Shown here: in pieces, positions 28,239 to 37,275 of the stretch
Numbering within the stretch: position 1 is the first letter of the stretch
Layout: each line of letters opens with the position of its first letter
Program-made: the position numbers and the translations under genes
DNA from: Thalassospira profundimaris WP0211
GTDB taxonomy: Bacteria > Pseudomonadota > Alphaproteobacteria > Rhodospirillales > Thalassospiraceae
Length of the DNA: 64,000 nt
Assembly (NCBI RefSeq): GCF_000300275.1
Contig: NZ_AMRN01000003.1
Coordinates: 248,001-312,000 of the forward strand
Reading direction: 5' to 3'
The notes under the pieces: model-generated
What the model was told of the DNA's origin: nothing
Databases searched by the model: none
Seen by the model: only the letters and a program-made list of their open reading frames with translations

Positions 28239-28805
28239 ATGCATTTATCGCCCAATGCGTGTCCGGCACTTGTTCTTAACGCCGATTTTCGGCCGTTGAG
28301 CTACTTCCCGCTATCTCTTTGGTCATGGCAGGATACGCTCAAGGCAGTCTTTCTTGAACGCGTCGATGTTCTGTCCGAATACGACCGCGAAGTACGTTCT
28401 CCTTCCTTTAAAATGCGCCTGCCGAGCGTTATCTCGCTCAAGGAATATGTCCCGCTCAAAAGCAGCCCGGCCTTTACCCGGTTTAACGTCTTTTTGCGCG
28501 ATGAATTTTCCTGTCAATATTGCGGTGACCGCCTGCCGACAAATGAGCTGACCTTTGATCATGTCATCCCGCGTGCGCGCGGTGGACGAACCAATTGGGA
28601 AAACATCGTCACGGCCTGTTCTGACTGCAACCTGTTTAAGGGCAGTCGATCGGTGCGTGAGGCCGGCCTGCGACTGCGCAGGACGCCGGGACAGCCCTCG
28701 ATGCACGAACTTCAGACCACAGGACGCCGTTTCCCGCCAAACTATCTTCACGAAAGTTGGCGGGATTTTTTATACTGGGATACCGAACTGGAATACGACT
28801 TCTAG
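28239..28805 (+). CDS. HNH endonuclease family protein
   Basis: The 188-residue protein has a compact HNH nuclease domain. The zinc ribbon cysteines are at 92/95 (CQYC) and 127/130 (CSDC), with the core FDHVIPRARGG (His108) and the NWENIV Asn pair. The N-terminal 80 residues are family-specific (LVLNADFRPLSYFPLSLWSW), as in a widely conserved stand-alone chromosomal HNH group, so it is not obviously a toxin or phage nuclease. Its physiological target is unknown. Confidence 0.87.
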   Translation: MHLSPNACPALVLNADFRPLSYFPLSLWSWQDTLKAVFLERVDVLSEYDREVRSPSFKMRLPSVISLKEYVPLKSSPAFTRFNVFLRDEFSCQYCGDRLPTNELTFDHVIPRARGGRTNWENIVTACSDCNLFKGSRSVREAGLRLRRTPGQPSMHELQTTGRRFPPNYLHESWRDFLYWDTELEYDF

Positions 28806-28841
28806 TCGACACCAAAACTTTTACAAAGTTCAGCTTGGCAA

Positions 28842-28878
28842 CAATGAAGCCGACGGCAGGACCGTCGGCTTCATTGTA
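28842..28878. terminator. Bidirectional hairpin between convergent genes
   Basis: A perfect 16-bp inverted repeat (28842-28857 with 28863-28878) with a 5-base loop sits between the HNH gene and the TonB receptor gene stops. It can act on both strands, although T runs are weak. Confidence 0.75.
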
Positions 28879-28897
28879 TTCGCTGGTTCAAGAAAAC

Positions 28898-31081
28898 TTA
28901 CAGATCGAGGGTAAGCTTTAGAAGTGCCGTACGTCCTTCGCCATAGCCGCAGGCCGTGGCTGAACTGCAACCTGCGACATATTCCTTGTCAAACAGGTTG
29001 CTGACATTGAGGCTGAGGTTCCACTGGTTCTCAACGCCGTAGCCAAGGCCCGCGTCAAACAATGTTGCTGCCGGTACTTCGTATTGGTTGGCCTCGTCCG
29101 CATAGGATGCGCCTTGATAGCGTACACCACCACCTAGGCGAAGGCCGCTGAGCGTGCCCTGACGGATGGTGTAATCGAGACCAAGGGTCGCCATTTCAGT
29201 CGGGACGGTGACCGGTTGCTTACCAATCACACTCGCGTCTTCGTCCTTGGTAACTTCAAGGTCGTAGGCAGTTGCGCTAGCGCTGAGCAGAAGGTTCTCA
29301 GTGATGTTCGCCTTGGCCTCAAACTCGATACCCTGTGAGTTAACTTCACCAAGCTGACGCTCGTTCTGGAAGGTGCCGGTAATCACGTTCTGACGGGTCA
29401 GGTCAAATACAGCAACCGTGAACAGGCCGTCGAAGCTATTGGGGACGTATTTCAGGCCTGCTTCATACTGGCTGCCGGTTTCCGGTTCATACACCCCTTG
29501 GGAGCTTGAACCGAGAACCGGGTTAAAGAACGTTGCAGCGCTTACATACGGGGTCAGACCATTGTCGAAGGTATATGCCAAGCCAGCGCGACCGCTCCAC
29601 TCACCTGTGGTTTCGCTATAGTTGTTGTACCGGGAAATCGGATCGTCACCATCGGTTTTGACATAATCATAGCGACCATTCAGCGTCGTAATCCAGCCGT
29701 CACCAAATCGGATTTGATCCTGTGCATAGACACCGACCTGGTTCATGACAATGTCCTGATCGAGATAGGCAGATCGTGCGACCTGTGCGGTGCCATGTAC
29801 GGGATTCAGCGGATCAATATCGGTACCTGCGCCGGAATATTCTTTGCGCGACATATCAAACCGCTTTAGGTCGATGCCACCAAGCAATGTGTGATCAAGT
29901 GCACCGGTCTCAAAGCGTTGTTCGAGCTGGCTATCAAGACCGATGGATGTGATCTGGGTGCGGTGTTCGAACCCCCAGCGATCAAGGTCGTAATTGGTGG
30001 TTGTCGGTGACGTTCCACCGGTGGCATAGCCACTTGGGTAGTAGTAAATCTCATGAATGTCTGCATGTCCGATCCGCGCATTCTGGCGGAAGGTTAGGTC
30101 GTCATTGAGATCGTGTTCAAGTTCGTAACCGACCATAGCCTGACGGCGCAGGTTTTTATCAAGGTCGGGTTCAGAGAAGTTGGTTTCCGGATCAATCTTG
30201 CCATAAGGCGCATCTTTGGCAGTGCCGAAATAGGGCAGGAAACCAAGGCCGCCATTATGCTTGCCGTCCACGAAGGTAAAGCTGCTAAGCAGGGTCAGAC
30301 TGGTGTCTTCGTTCGGCGTCCAGGCGAAGCTTGGTGCAACCGTCCCCTGGAAACCTTCATTGTCGTCGGCCTGTTCGTCGCCATTGGTAAAGTTACCGGT
30401 CAGGCGGTATGCTGCAACGTCACTAAGCTTGTCGCTGAAATCGATGCCTGTGCCATATTTCCCAGTCTCGGTGACGGAAAACTCAAGACGGCGCAGTGGC
30501 ACATCGGTCGGGCGTTTGCTGACATAGTTTACCATGCCGCCGGGATTGGTGCTGCCATACAGGACAGAGGCGGCACCGCGAAGAACTTCTACCCGTTCAA
30601 GATTGTAATCATTGACCAAGAATGCGCCAAAGCCATAGGCGTAGTTTTGCAAGCCATCAAGATAAGCTCCGCTCTGGGTTGCTTCAAAGCCACGAATGAA
30701 GAACCAGTTGGTATCCGTGTCGGAGCCATAAGGCTGGGTGAATACGCCAGCGGTATATCGCAATGCTTCATCGACTTTGTCGACACCGCGGCTGTCCATC
30801 TCTTTGCGGCCGATAACGGATACGGATTGCGGGATTTCCTCAATGGCGGTGCCGGTTTTTGAGCCGGTTGAACTGTGTGTAGCAACATATCCGCTTACAG
30901 GAGCATGTGCAGGCTCTGCTTCGGACTCAATGATCAGAGGTTTAAGGGTAGTGCTTTCGCCGTCACGTTCTGTCGCGTCATCTGCAGACTGCGCCAGCGC
31001 AAAATCGGGTGCGGCAAAAACCAACGCAAGTGCCGTACCCAGCAAAAGGGTTGAAGACAATTTCTGTCCTGTAAAACGCAT
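28898..31081 (-). CDS. TonB-dependent siderophore receptor
   Basis: From the ATG at 31081, preceded by AGGGAAT, the protein has 727 residues with a signal peptide ending near FALAQ. Next come a plug domain (about 75-185, with IPQSVSVIGRKEMDSRGV and a RGFEA block) and a 22-strand-type barrel with repeated aromatic-ended strands. It closes with the C-terminal NLFDKEYVAGC and GRTALLKLTLDL. These features match ferric-siderophore receptors (FhuA/FpvA type). It follows an AraC regulator gene with a Fur box, so iron-repressed, ligand-induced expression is expected. The 64-residue upstream extension of the frame looks untranslated. Confidence 0.92.
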   Translation of the reverse strand: MRFTGQKLSSTLLLGTALALVFAAPDFALAQSADDATERDGESTTLKPLIIESEAEPAHAPVSGYVATHSSTGSKTGTAIEEIPQSVSVIGRKEMDSRGVDKVDEALRYTAGVFTQPYGSDTDTNWFFIRGFEATQSGAYLDGLQNYAYGFGAFLVNDYNLERVEVLRGAASVLYGSTNPGGMVNYVSKRPTDVPLRRLEFSVTETGKYGTGIDFSDKLSDVAAYRLTGNFTNGDEQADDNEGFQGTVAPSFAWTPNEDTSLTLLSSFTFVDGKHNGGLGFLPYFGTAKDAPYGKIDPETNFSEPDLDKNLRRQAMVGYELEHDLNDDLTFRQNARIGHADIHEIYYYPSGYATGGTSPTTTNYDLDRWGFEHRTQITSIGLDSQLEQRFETGALDHTLLGGIDLKRFDMSRKEYSGAGTDIDPLNPVHGTAQVARSAYLDQDIVMNQVGVYAQDQIRFGDGWITTLNGRYDYVKTDGDDPISRYNNYSETTGEWSGRAGLAYTFDNGLTPYVSAATFFNPVLGSSSQGVYEPETGSQYEAGLKYVPNSFDGLFTVAVFDLTRQNVITGTFQNERQLGEVNSQGIEFEAKANITENLLLSASATAYDLEVTKDEDASVIGKQPVTVPTEMATLGLDYTIRQGTLSGLRLGGGVRYQGASYADEANQYEVPAATLFDAGLGYGVENQWNLSLNVSNLFDKEYVAGCSSATACGYGEGRTALLKLTLDL

Positions 31082-31186
31082 TTGGGATTCCCTGTATCGG
31101 TTGTCTTTGACGACGACCTGTCGGGCGGGAACCGGCGGGCCATCTATGATGATGGCCTTTTCGATATCACGCGGTGGGGGATGGAA

Positions 31187-31226
31187 TATTGAACCGGATT
31201 TCGGCGTATTGAACGGAATTTGGCTT
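31187..31226 (-). promoter_or_regulatory. Direct repeats, candidate AraC-regulator site for the receptor gene
   Basis: Two copies of a 20-bp unit start at 31187 and 31207, both beginning TATTGAAC on the plus strand and agreeing at about 14 of 20 positions. The exact 20-bp spacing puts both on one helix face. They lie between the araC-type gene stop and the receptor start, 105-145 bp upstream of the ATG, where an AraC activator would bind. Confidence 0.5.
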
Positions 31227-31229
31227 AAG

Positions 31230-32117
31230 TTACGCGATCTGTTCCTTGCGCCATGCACCCGGCGTGGTGCCAACGATTTTGCGGAACACGCGGGTCAAAT
31301 GCGCCTGATCGGCAAAGCCGACCCGAAGGGCCACCGAGGCAAGCGGTGTTTCGGCATCTTTAAGCAGGCTTTTGGCGCGCTCCACCCGGGCTTTCATTTG
31401 CCACTGTTGCGGCGGCATGCCGGTACTTTCGCGAAAGGCCGAGCAGAAATAGGATTGTGACAACCCGGTCAGCTTTGCCAGTTCATCAAGGCGGATGGTG
31501 CGTCCGCAATTCTGTTCAATATAATCGACTGACTTGCGCAAATGGTAGGGTGCGAGTTTGCCGCGTTTGCGTTGTGGTTCATTGACTTGGCGCGGTTGCA
31601 GGAGGGCCGCGGTCAGCGCGCTGATCAAACCTTCGCCATAGATCTGTGGGCTTTGGTGGTCGCTTTGCATGTCATCGGCCAGCAACCGTACCAAAGTATT
31701 GATGCGCGGATCGCAAAAACCGATGCGCGGTGTTTCCAGGGTCGCACGGTCAAGTGGCACGCCCATGCTGTTTTCAAGAGCGTCGACATCAAGATGGATA
31801 TCAAGATGTCGCAGACGGCACGCGCCGAAAACCTCGGATGAGACCTCCATCCCGGCCGGAATGTAGGACAGGCATCCTTTGCCGCGACGTTGCTGATCTG
31901 CCGCGTCATCTGAGGAACGGACGTTGATACGCCCATTGCCCACGCAATCAAGGATCGCCACCAGACGGGGGGCTTGCGAAACATAGGTTCCCCCGGCCTC
32001 TGCTTCACATTCCACATGCCATAAATCGGAAATGGCGGTGTTCCAGCGACGGAACCGCAGGTCATCAAGATGCGAAATACCTTCGATGTGGCTGGTCATA
32101 TGCGGATGGAATGCCAT
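31230..32117 (-). CDS. AraC family transcriptional regulator
   Basis: The 295-residue protein has an N-terminal ligand-sensing region (about 1-185) and a C-terminal double helix-turn-helix (about 195-290) with IRLDELAKLTGLSQSYFCSA and VALRVGFADQAHLTRVF. This resembles PchR/YbtA-like regulators of siderophore receptors, which sense the ferric siderophore. The receptor gene is directly downstream on the same strand. The ATG at 32117 is chosen because the open frame upstream runs through the Fur-box promoter; an ATG at 32099 is also possible. Confidence 0.85.
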   Translation of the reverse strand: MAFHPHMTSHIEGISHLDDLRFRRWNTAISDLWHVECEAEAGGTYVSQAPRLVAILDCVGNGRINVRSSDDAADQQRRGKGCLSYIPAGMEVSSEVFGACRLRHLDIHLDVDALENSMGVPLDRATLETPRIGFCDPRINTLVRLLADDMQSDHQSPQIYGEGLISALTAALLQPRQVNEPQRKRGKLAPYHLRKSVDYIEQNCGRTIRLDELAKLTGLSQSYFCSAFRESTGMPPQQWQMKARVERAKSLLKDAETPLASVALRVGFADQAHLTRVFRKIVGTTPGAWRKEQIA

Positions 32118-32201
32118 GGCGCTCACGACAATGGGGTCCTTTGTGCAGTCGGAACTTATGGTGCGAATGGGTCTCAATATAACCGGGAATTTTCTGCAAA
32201 C

Positions 32202-32220
32202 AATAACAATTCTCATTATC
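32202..32220 (-). promoter_or_regulatory. Fur box
   Basis: On the minus strand the 19 bases read GATAATGAGAATTGTTATT, matching the classic GATAATGATAATCATTATC consensus at 15 of 19 positions. The site overlaps a possible -35 (TTGTTT, 32198-32203), with a TATATT -10 at 32176-32181, upstream of the araC-type gene. Iron repression of the regulator and receptor is the expected outcome. Confidence 0.72.
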
Positions 32221-32280
32221 ATGCGAAGAATTGTCAAATTTCTGAGCAATTGTTCGCGCAAAAGGCGGCCTTTGGAAATG

Positions 32281-32313
32281 CAAAAACCCGCCTGACGTGT
32301 CAGACGGGTTTTG
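32281..32313 (-). terminator. Intrinsic terminator of dsbB-like gene
   Basis: A 13-bp stem with one mismatch (32283-32295 with 32300-32312) has T residues after it on the minus strand. It is 38 bp past the dsbB-like stop. Confidence 0.7.
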
Positions 32314-32350
32314 TGAGGCTTGGCTTCAGCAGCGCCGAAGGTGTTCGCGG

Positions 32351-32857
32351 TTATTTCTTCATCCAGCGCGACGGTGCGATCAGGCAGAAAACAGTCAGTG
32401 CTGCTGAAAAGAACACGTTGACGGTCGGCATGGTGATGCCAAAGAGGGTCCAGTCGATCTTGTCACAGCGAATGATCGGTTGCGCCATAAGCTGCGCCTT
32501 CAGATCTGCCACGGATGCAGCACCGCTTTGCACACCACCACACATGGCGGGCCCTTCCCACCACAGTTCCTGAACACCAACATGGTAAAATGCAATCGCC
32601 GTCCCGACTGCAAACGTCGCGGCACACAGATAAACCACCGCCCGTGCGGCGGCAGGAAAGCGGATCAGCAACAGCGCGACGATCGAAAGACCGGCAACCA
32701 TATAAAATGGCACACGCTGATACAGGCACAGCACACAGGGAAGCAGCTTCTGGACATATTGCGCGTAAAACGCAAAGCCGATGCTGCCTGCTGAAACCAG
32801 CAGCAGGGCAAGGGGCGGAAAGGCCGGGATGAAGCGTGGGCGCAGCAAATTGAACAT
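32351..32857 (-). CDS. dsbB: Disulfide bond formation protein B (DsbB)
   Basis: The 168-residue protein has four transmembrane helices and the two redox cysteine pairs of DsbB: Cys41/Cys44 in LPCVLCLYQR, and Cys106 and Cys131 in the periplasmic loop. DsbB reoxidises periplasmic DsbA and passes electrons to quinones. No DsbA is in the window. The gene is 43 bp downstream of the DedA-family gene and is followed by an intrinsic terminator. Confidence 0.9.
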   Translation of the reverse strand: MFNLLRPRFIPAFPPLALLLVSAGSIGFAFYAQYVQKLLPCVLCLYQRVPFYMVAGLSIVALLLIRFPAAARAVVYLCAATFAVGTAIAFYHVGVQELWWEGPAMCGGVQSGAASVADLKAQLMAQPIIRCDKIDWTLFGITMPTVNVFFSAALTVFCLIAPSRWMKK

Positions 32858-32900
32858 CAGTTGGTCCGTTTATTGGCGTGCATCAGAATTTGGCGTCGGG

Positions 32901-33488
32901 TCAACCATGCGGGATCAGCTTTATCGCGGCAAACCCACCGACAAGAACCACGATAAATATGGTGAAAACGAGGCCCAGTCGACGTTCGATGAAGTCGCGG
33001 ATGACAGGGCCGAATTTCCAGATCAGGGCGGCAATGACGAAGAACCGCAATCCGCGCGCCAGGATCGATGCCAGCGTAAAGACAACCGGGTCAAGTGCGG
33101 TCACACCCGACAGGATGGTGATCACCTTGTAGGGGAATGGCGTTACACCGGCAATAAACACCGCCCAGGCGCCCCATTCATTATAATAGTCGCGGAACTG
33201 ATCGAATTTGTCGGCATAGCCATAAAGCTCCAACACAGGCTGTCCGACCGTTTCAAACAGGAAGAAGCCGATACCGTATCCGACAAGTCCACCAAGGACC
33301 GACCCCACGAGGCAAATCAGCGCATAGCGCCAGGCACGCGTGGGGGCAGCAATGATCATCGGGATCAGCAAAATGTCAGGCGGGATCGGAAAGACAGAGC
33401 TTTCAATCGCTGCAATGAAAAACAGGGCCCAGCCGGCATGGCGGTGGCCGGCAAGGTTCATGGTCCAGTCATAGAGGCTGCGGATCAC
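32901..33488 (-). CDS. DedA/YqaA family membrane protein
   Basis: The 195-residue protein has four to five hydrophobic helices, the motif ESSVFPIPPDILLIPM (about 29-44) and VTPFPYKVITILSG (about 115-128), typical of the YqaA branch of the DedA (VTT/SNARE-associated) superfamily. Relatives act in membrane lipid flipping or envelope homeostasis. It precedes dsbB on the same strand. Confidence 0.87.
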   Translation of the reverse strand: MIRSLYDWTMNLAGHRHAGWALFFIAAIESSVFPIPPDILLIPMIIAAPTRAWRYALICLVGSVLGGLVGYGIGFFLFETVGQPVLELYGYADKFDQFRDYYNEWGAWAVFIAGVTPFPYKVITILSGVTALDPVVFTLASILARGLRFFVIAALIWKFGPVIRDFIERRLGLVFTIFIVVLVGGFAAIKLIPHG

Positions 33489-33702
33489 GGCAATAGCGCC
33501 TTGTCATGTTGTCTGCGATTTGGAGCGGCGCTTGGCCTTGAAAACAGGCCAGATCAAACCGCATTTTGCCGGCAATCGCAATGACGCAGTTTATCCGTAT
33601 CGACGCAGACGTATTTTTGCACAAAGCCCCATTGACCCGGCGAAATTTACGGCTATTATCCCGCCCGTTGATGGAGGGTGCGCACACGCACCCGAATTGC
33701 CT

Positions 33703-33788
33703 GCCCCTGTGGCGGAATTGGTAGACGCGGCAGACTCAAAATCTGTTTCACTTAGTGAGTGGGAGTTCGATTCTCCCCGGGGGCACCA
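33703..33788 (+). tRNA. tRNA-Leu (anticodon CAA)
   Basis: The 86 bases fold as a class II tRNA. The acceptor is GCCCCTG with CGGGGGC, the D-arm GCGGAATTGGTAGACGC, and the anticodon loop CTCAAAA with anticodon CAA. The variable arm is long (CACTTAGTG) and the T-arm is GGGAGTTCGATTCTCCC. The discriminator is A and CCA is encoded. It decodes UUG. Its 3' portion is the left junction of the genomic island that follows. Confidence 0.95.
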
Positions 33789-33790
33789 TC
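33735..33790 (+). repeat. Left attachment-site repeat (inside tRNA-Leu)
   Basis: The 56 bases from the anticodon loop through the CCA end and two further bases are identical to 43197-43252. After one mismatch a further seven bases (CTTTTCC) also match. The copy within the intact tRNA is the left junction. Confidence 0.9.
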
Positions 33791-33939
33791 GCTTTTCCAA
33801 ACCCAGCCGTAATCGGTTGGGTTTTGCTCTTTTAGCTTCCCACATCTTTTCCAGACGCTGCGTATTAATCGATATGTGCCACGTTGAGATACGGGGTGCT
33901 TAAAGGCAGTGTTGGCAATGGTGATGGAACATTGCGTTA

Positions 33940-34980
33940 TCAGTCGGTTTTCTTCGGGGTTGTACTTGCGCGGACAACAAGCTCTGCGCCGACCTGAACC
34001 TTGACCGCAGGCAGGGAGCCCTCTGCATTTAAGAGTTCATCAAGTACCGTAACAGCCATGCTTCCGATTTTGCGTTTCGAAACATCTATCGTCGTTAAGG
34101 ACGGGTCAAGAGTGGCGCTCATTGGAAGGTTATCAAACCCGACGATCGAGATGTCCTGTGGAATCTTATATCCTTTTTCTTTCAGGGCTTTGGTAAATCC
34201 ATATGCCATGATGTCGTTCGCGCAAAAATAAGCTTCGGCAACGCTGCCTTGATTGGAAAGCGCCTTGAAGCTATCTTCATATGCCGAGGCGATGGTGGAA
34301 CCGATTGACAGGATGTGACTGCTGTTCACTGTCAGTCCGAGATGGTGCATGTTTTTCAGGAAGGCTTTCTTGCGCAGAGCAAAGTTTCGGGTCTGAGTTT
34401 CACTGCCGACAAAGCCAATTTTACTAAAACCAAGATCTTTTAAGTGCGAAAGCACGGTGTAAACCGCATCGCCATTGTTCATGTCGACGAAATTTGCATC
34501 AATGAGATCATAAAAAGAATCAATAAAAACAGTTGGTAATCTGAAGTCCTGGATTTTCTGAATATCTTCACGCGTTAGCTCGGTGCCAAGTATGATGGCG
34601 GCCGTTGCATCCGAATTTGCCAGGATGTCTGTGATGTCACTTGCTGTGACATTTTCATAGCTTAAAACCTGCAGCTTATAACCACGACTGGTTGCCTCTG
34701 ATGACATGCCGTCAATGTAATCAGAAATGAAATGGCTATGGTCACGGTTCACAGTATGACCGTGTTTGGCGATCTTGAGAAACTTGATGGTTCTCGCCGT
34801 TTTTTCGCGATTTTTGGGAGCGCGCGGCAGGTAGTTCAACGAAGAAACAACTTCAAGGACCCGTGAACGGGTAACGCCGGAAATTTCACCCTTGCCATTC
34901 AGAACAAGCGACACCGTCGAAGGGGAGACGCCCGCCTGTTCGGCAATCTGTTTGATCGTCGGTTTGTTATTTTTTTTCAT
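33940..34980 (-). CDS. LacI family transcriptional regulator
   Basis: The 346-residue protein has an N-terminal LacI helix-turn-helix (about 8-30, IKQIAEQAGVSPSTVSLVLN), a linker and a periplasmic-binding-protein-like effector domain ending with ISIVGFDNLPMSATLDPSLT. It is divergent from the ABC transporter operon with about 180 bp between. Candidate operators lie in that gap. It probably represses the island operon until a sugar or polyol derivative binds. Its Lys/Asn-rich sequence and AT-rich DNA differ from the flanking core genes. Confidence 0.9.
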   Translation of the reverse strand: MKKNNKPTIKQIAEQAGVSPSTVSLVLNGKGEISGVTRSRVLEVVSSLNYLPRAPKNREKTARTIKFLKIAKHGHTVNRDHSHFISDYIDGMSSEATSRGYKLQVLSYENVTASDITDILANSDATAAIILGTELTREDIQKIQDFRLPTVFIDSFYDLIDANFVDMNNGDAVYTVLSHLKDLGFSKIGFVGSETQTRNFALRKKAFLKNMHHLGLTVNSSHILSIGSTIASAYEDSFKALSNQGSVAEAYFCANDIMAYGFTKALKEKGYKIPQDISIVGFDNLPMSATLDPSLTTIDVSKRKIGSMAVTVLDELLNAEGSLPAVKVQVGAELVVRASTTPKKTD

Positions 34981-35020
34981 GTACTTAACCTTGGTGCTCT
35001 TCCCTGATTCTTCATTGTTT

Positions 35021-35038
35021 ATGTTTTTTAGTAAACAT
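35021..35038. promoter_or_regulatory. LacI-type operator candidate
   Basis: ATGTTT-TTTAGT-AAACAT is an 18-bp palindrome in the divergent lacI/permease intergenic region. Related AT-rich half sites (TTTTAGTCAATAAACAT at 35118-35134 and TTTACTAAAA at 35140-35149) lie closer to the permease start. The spacing suits one regulator acting on both directions. Confidence 0.5.
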
Positions 35039-35164
35039 CCTGCCGGATATCAATGCAACTGTGATGTAACAGTTTGTGTCAAACAGATGCTTGCCAACAT
35101 AAAAATGAATTGATAGTTTTTAGTCAATAAACATAAAAATTTACTAAAAGTATGGGGAGGATCC

Positions 35165-36187
35165 ATGCGCTTTTTTGACGGGCACCTGACCGTTCTAATC
35201 GGGCTGATCATCACGTTGATGACGGCGGGCGCGATTGTTTCTGATGGAAACTATCTTTCGCTGTTTAATCTTCAGTCGATGGCGGGCCAAGTGCCTGAAA
35301 TCGGGTTGTTGGCGATCGGTGTTTTGCTGGCGATGTGTGTCGGGAATGGCGGCATCGAATTGTCGGGGATCGCGTTGGCCAATCTTTCGGGCGTCGTCGC
35401 TGCGACCATTGCTGTAAGTTTTTTCTCTGCCTCTCAGGACCCGGAGATTTTCTCGCTCATCTTTATCGTGGTGGCATTGGCAACCGGGTTTCTTGGCGGT
35501 TTGCTGAACGGCCTGTTGATTGCCTATCTTAAAATCACGGCGATCCTTTGCACGCTGGGCACGCAAATGCTGTTTATCGGGCTTGCCGTTGCGATTTCCG
35601 ATGGTCGTTCAGTAAGGGTTGGTGCACCGGGCCCGCTTTATGAAATCGGCAACGGATTGTTGTTTGAAATCCCGATCAGTTTCCTTTTGTTCATCGGGGT
35701 TGCCTGCATCATCGGTTTTGTTCTGCGCTATACGCCGTTTGGCATGTGGCTGATGCTCAATGGGTCAAACCCCAAGGCCGCTGAGTATGCCGGGTTTCCA
35801 AAAAACAAAGTGATTATTTCGACCTATACCGTAAGCGGCATCCTGTCGTCGCTTGCCGGGATCATAATTGCCGCGCGGACCATCAACGTGAAGTGGGATT
35901 ACGGCACATCCTACCTTCTGGTGGCAATCCTGATTGCGGTGATGGCCGGTGTTAAACCCGAAGGCGGTTATGGGCGGGTGATCTGTGTTGTTCTGTCGGC
36001 AATCACGCTGCAGATGATGTCGAGCATGCTCAACTTCATGGGCCTTTCAAACTTTATTCGTGATTTCGCTTGGGGGGCCCTGTTGCTTGGATTCCTTGCG
36101 ATCGGGCGGTTCAGATTGCTTGATCTGATTAACCTGCAAAAACATGCGATCTCTGCCTCTGTGCGCAGCCCTCACGCACAGAAGTAA
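35165..36187 (+). CDS. Sugar-type ABC transporter permease
   Basis: The 340-residue protein has about ten hydrophobic helices and the RbsC/BPD_transp_2 pattern, including GGIELSGIALANLSG in the first third, GLLNGLLIAYLKI, and a late GGYGRVICVVLSA region. A strong GGGGAGG precedes the ATG. It is the first gene of the island operon, read away from the LacI gene. Together with the second permease it probably forms the heterodimeric channel of an LsrCD/RhaPQ-like importer. Confidence 0.9.
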   Translation: MRFFDGHLTVLIGLIITLMTAGAIVSDGNYLSLFNLQSMAGQVPEIGLLAIGVLLAMCVGNGGIELSGIALANLSGVVAATIAVSFFSASQDPEIFSLIFIVVALATGFLGGLLNGLLIAYLKITAILCTLGTQMLFIGLAVAISDGRSVRVGAPGPLYEIGNGLLFEIPISFLLFIGVACIIGFVLRYTPFGMWLMLNGSNPKAAEYAGFPKNKVIISTYTVSGILSSLAGIIIAARTINVKWDYGTSYLLVAILIAVMAGVKPEGGYGRVICVVLSAITLQMMSSMLNFMGLSNFIRDFAWGALLLGFLAIGRFRLLDLINLQKHAISASVRSPHAQK

Positions 36188-36246
36188 TCAAAAATCAGAG
36201 GGAAACATCTGGCCAAACAGAATATTTCCAATTGGGAGGAAACATT

Positions 36247-37257
36247 ATGAAAATTGCCAACCTTATGAAAACCACAGCTTTCGCACTGGCTGCGATGTCT
36301 GTTCTTGGTTTTGCTGCTCCGTCCTCGGCGCAGGACACAAAATCCATTACGACTGTCGTTAAAATTAGCGGTATTCCATGGTTTGATCGTATGGAAACCG
36401 GTGTTACCAAGTTTGCCGAACAAAACCCCGAAATGGATATTCGTCAGGTCGGTCCGGCAACGGCGGATTCCGCCCAGCAGCTTCAGATCGTCAATGATCT
36501 TGTGGCAACTGGCGTAGACGCACTGGCTGTTGTGCCGATGGATCCAGATATTCTCGAAGGTATCCTTGGCCGCGCGATGGATCGCGGCACAATCGTTGTG
36601 ACGCACGAAGCCGATAACCAGACCAACACCCATGCCGATATCGAAGCATTCGATAACAGCGATTATGGTGCGGCCCTGAACGAACGTTTGGCGCAGTGCA
36701 TGGGCGAAAAAGGCAAGTGGACAACGTTTGTTGGATCGCTGGGAAGCCGTACGCACATGCAGTGGGTTGGTGCCGGCGAAGAAAATGCCAAAAAATATCC
36801 GGGTATGGAATTGGTCGACCCGAACAATGAATCGTTCGATGATGCCAATGGTACCTATGAAAAAGCCAAGGAAATCCTCCGCAAACATCCTGACATCAAG
36901 GGCTTCCAGACTTCGGCTGGCAACGATGTTCTTGGTGTCGGACGTGCGATCGAAGAAGCTGGTCTTGCCGGCAAGGTCTGCCTGGTTGGTACCGGTCTTC
37001 CGAACCCGTCAACGGCCTATCTGGAATCTGGTGCGATCACCGCAATTGGTTTCTGGGATCCGCAGAAAGCTGGCATGGCAATGAATGCCGTTGCCAAGCT
37101 GATGCTTGAAGGCAAAGAAGTTACCGATGGCATGGACCTTGGTGTTGAAGGCTACGAAAGCGTGACCGTCACACCAGGCGCAGGCAAAGGTCTTCTGATT
37201 GTTGGCAATGGCATGGTCCTTGTCGATAAGGAAACCTACAAAGATTACCTTTTCTAA
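36247..37257 (+). CDS. Sugar ABC transporter substrate-binding protein
   Basis: The 336-residue protein from ATG 36247, preceded by TGGGAGGAAAC, has a Sec signal peptide ending in SSAQ near residue 29. It has a type I periplasmic-binding fold (ribose/AI-2/rhamnose-binding class): ISGIPWFDRMETGV near the start, DALAVVPMDP mid-domain and GFWDPQKAGMAMNAV near residue 275. The first two stretches resemble LsrB/RhaS-type binding proteins. The ligand is unknown; neighbours suggest a polyol or ketose. Confidence 0.9.
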   Translation: MKIANLMKTTAFALAAMSVLGFAAPSSAQDTKSITTVVKISGIPWFDRMETGVTKFAEQNPEMDIRQVGPATADSAQQLQIVNDLVATGVDALAVVPMDPDILEGILGRAMDRGTIVVTHEADNQTNTHADIEAFDNSDYGAALNERLAQCMGEKGKWTTFVGSLGSRTHMQWVGAGEENAKKYPGMELVDPNNESFDDANGTYEKAKEILRKHPDIKGFQTSAGNDVLGVGRAIEEAGLAGKVCLVGTGLPNPSTAYLESGAITAIGFWDPQKAGMAMNAVAKLMLEGKEVTDGMDLGVEGYESVTVTPGAGKGLLIVGNGMVLVDKETYKDYLF

Positions 37258-37275
37258 GCGAACCCGGTTGAGGCA

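Noticed and set aside
28239..28805. The HNH protein as part of a defence or phage system
   Set aside because: No methylase, helicase, toxin or phage gene is adjacent, and the N-terminal domain belongs to a common stand-alone chromosomal group.
33591..33845. An 84-codon minus-strand frame over the tRNA-Leu
   Set aside because: It is antisense to an intact tRNA and contains the usual antisense-tRNA peptide pattern.
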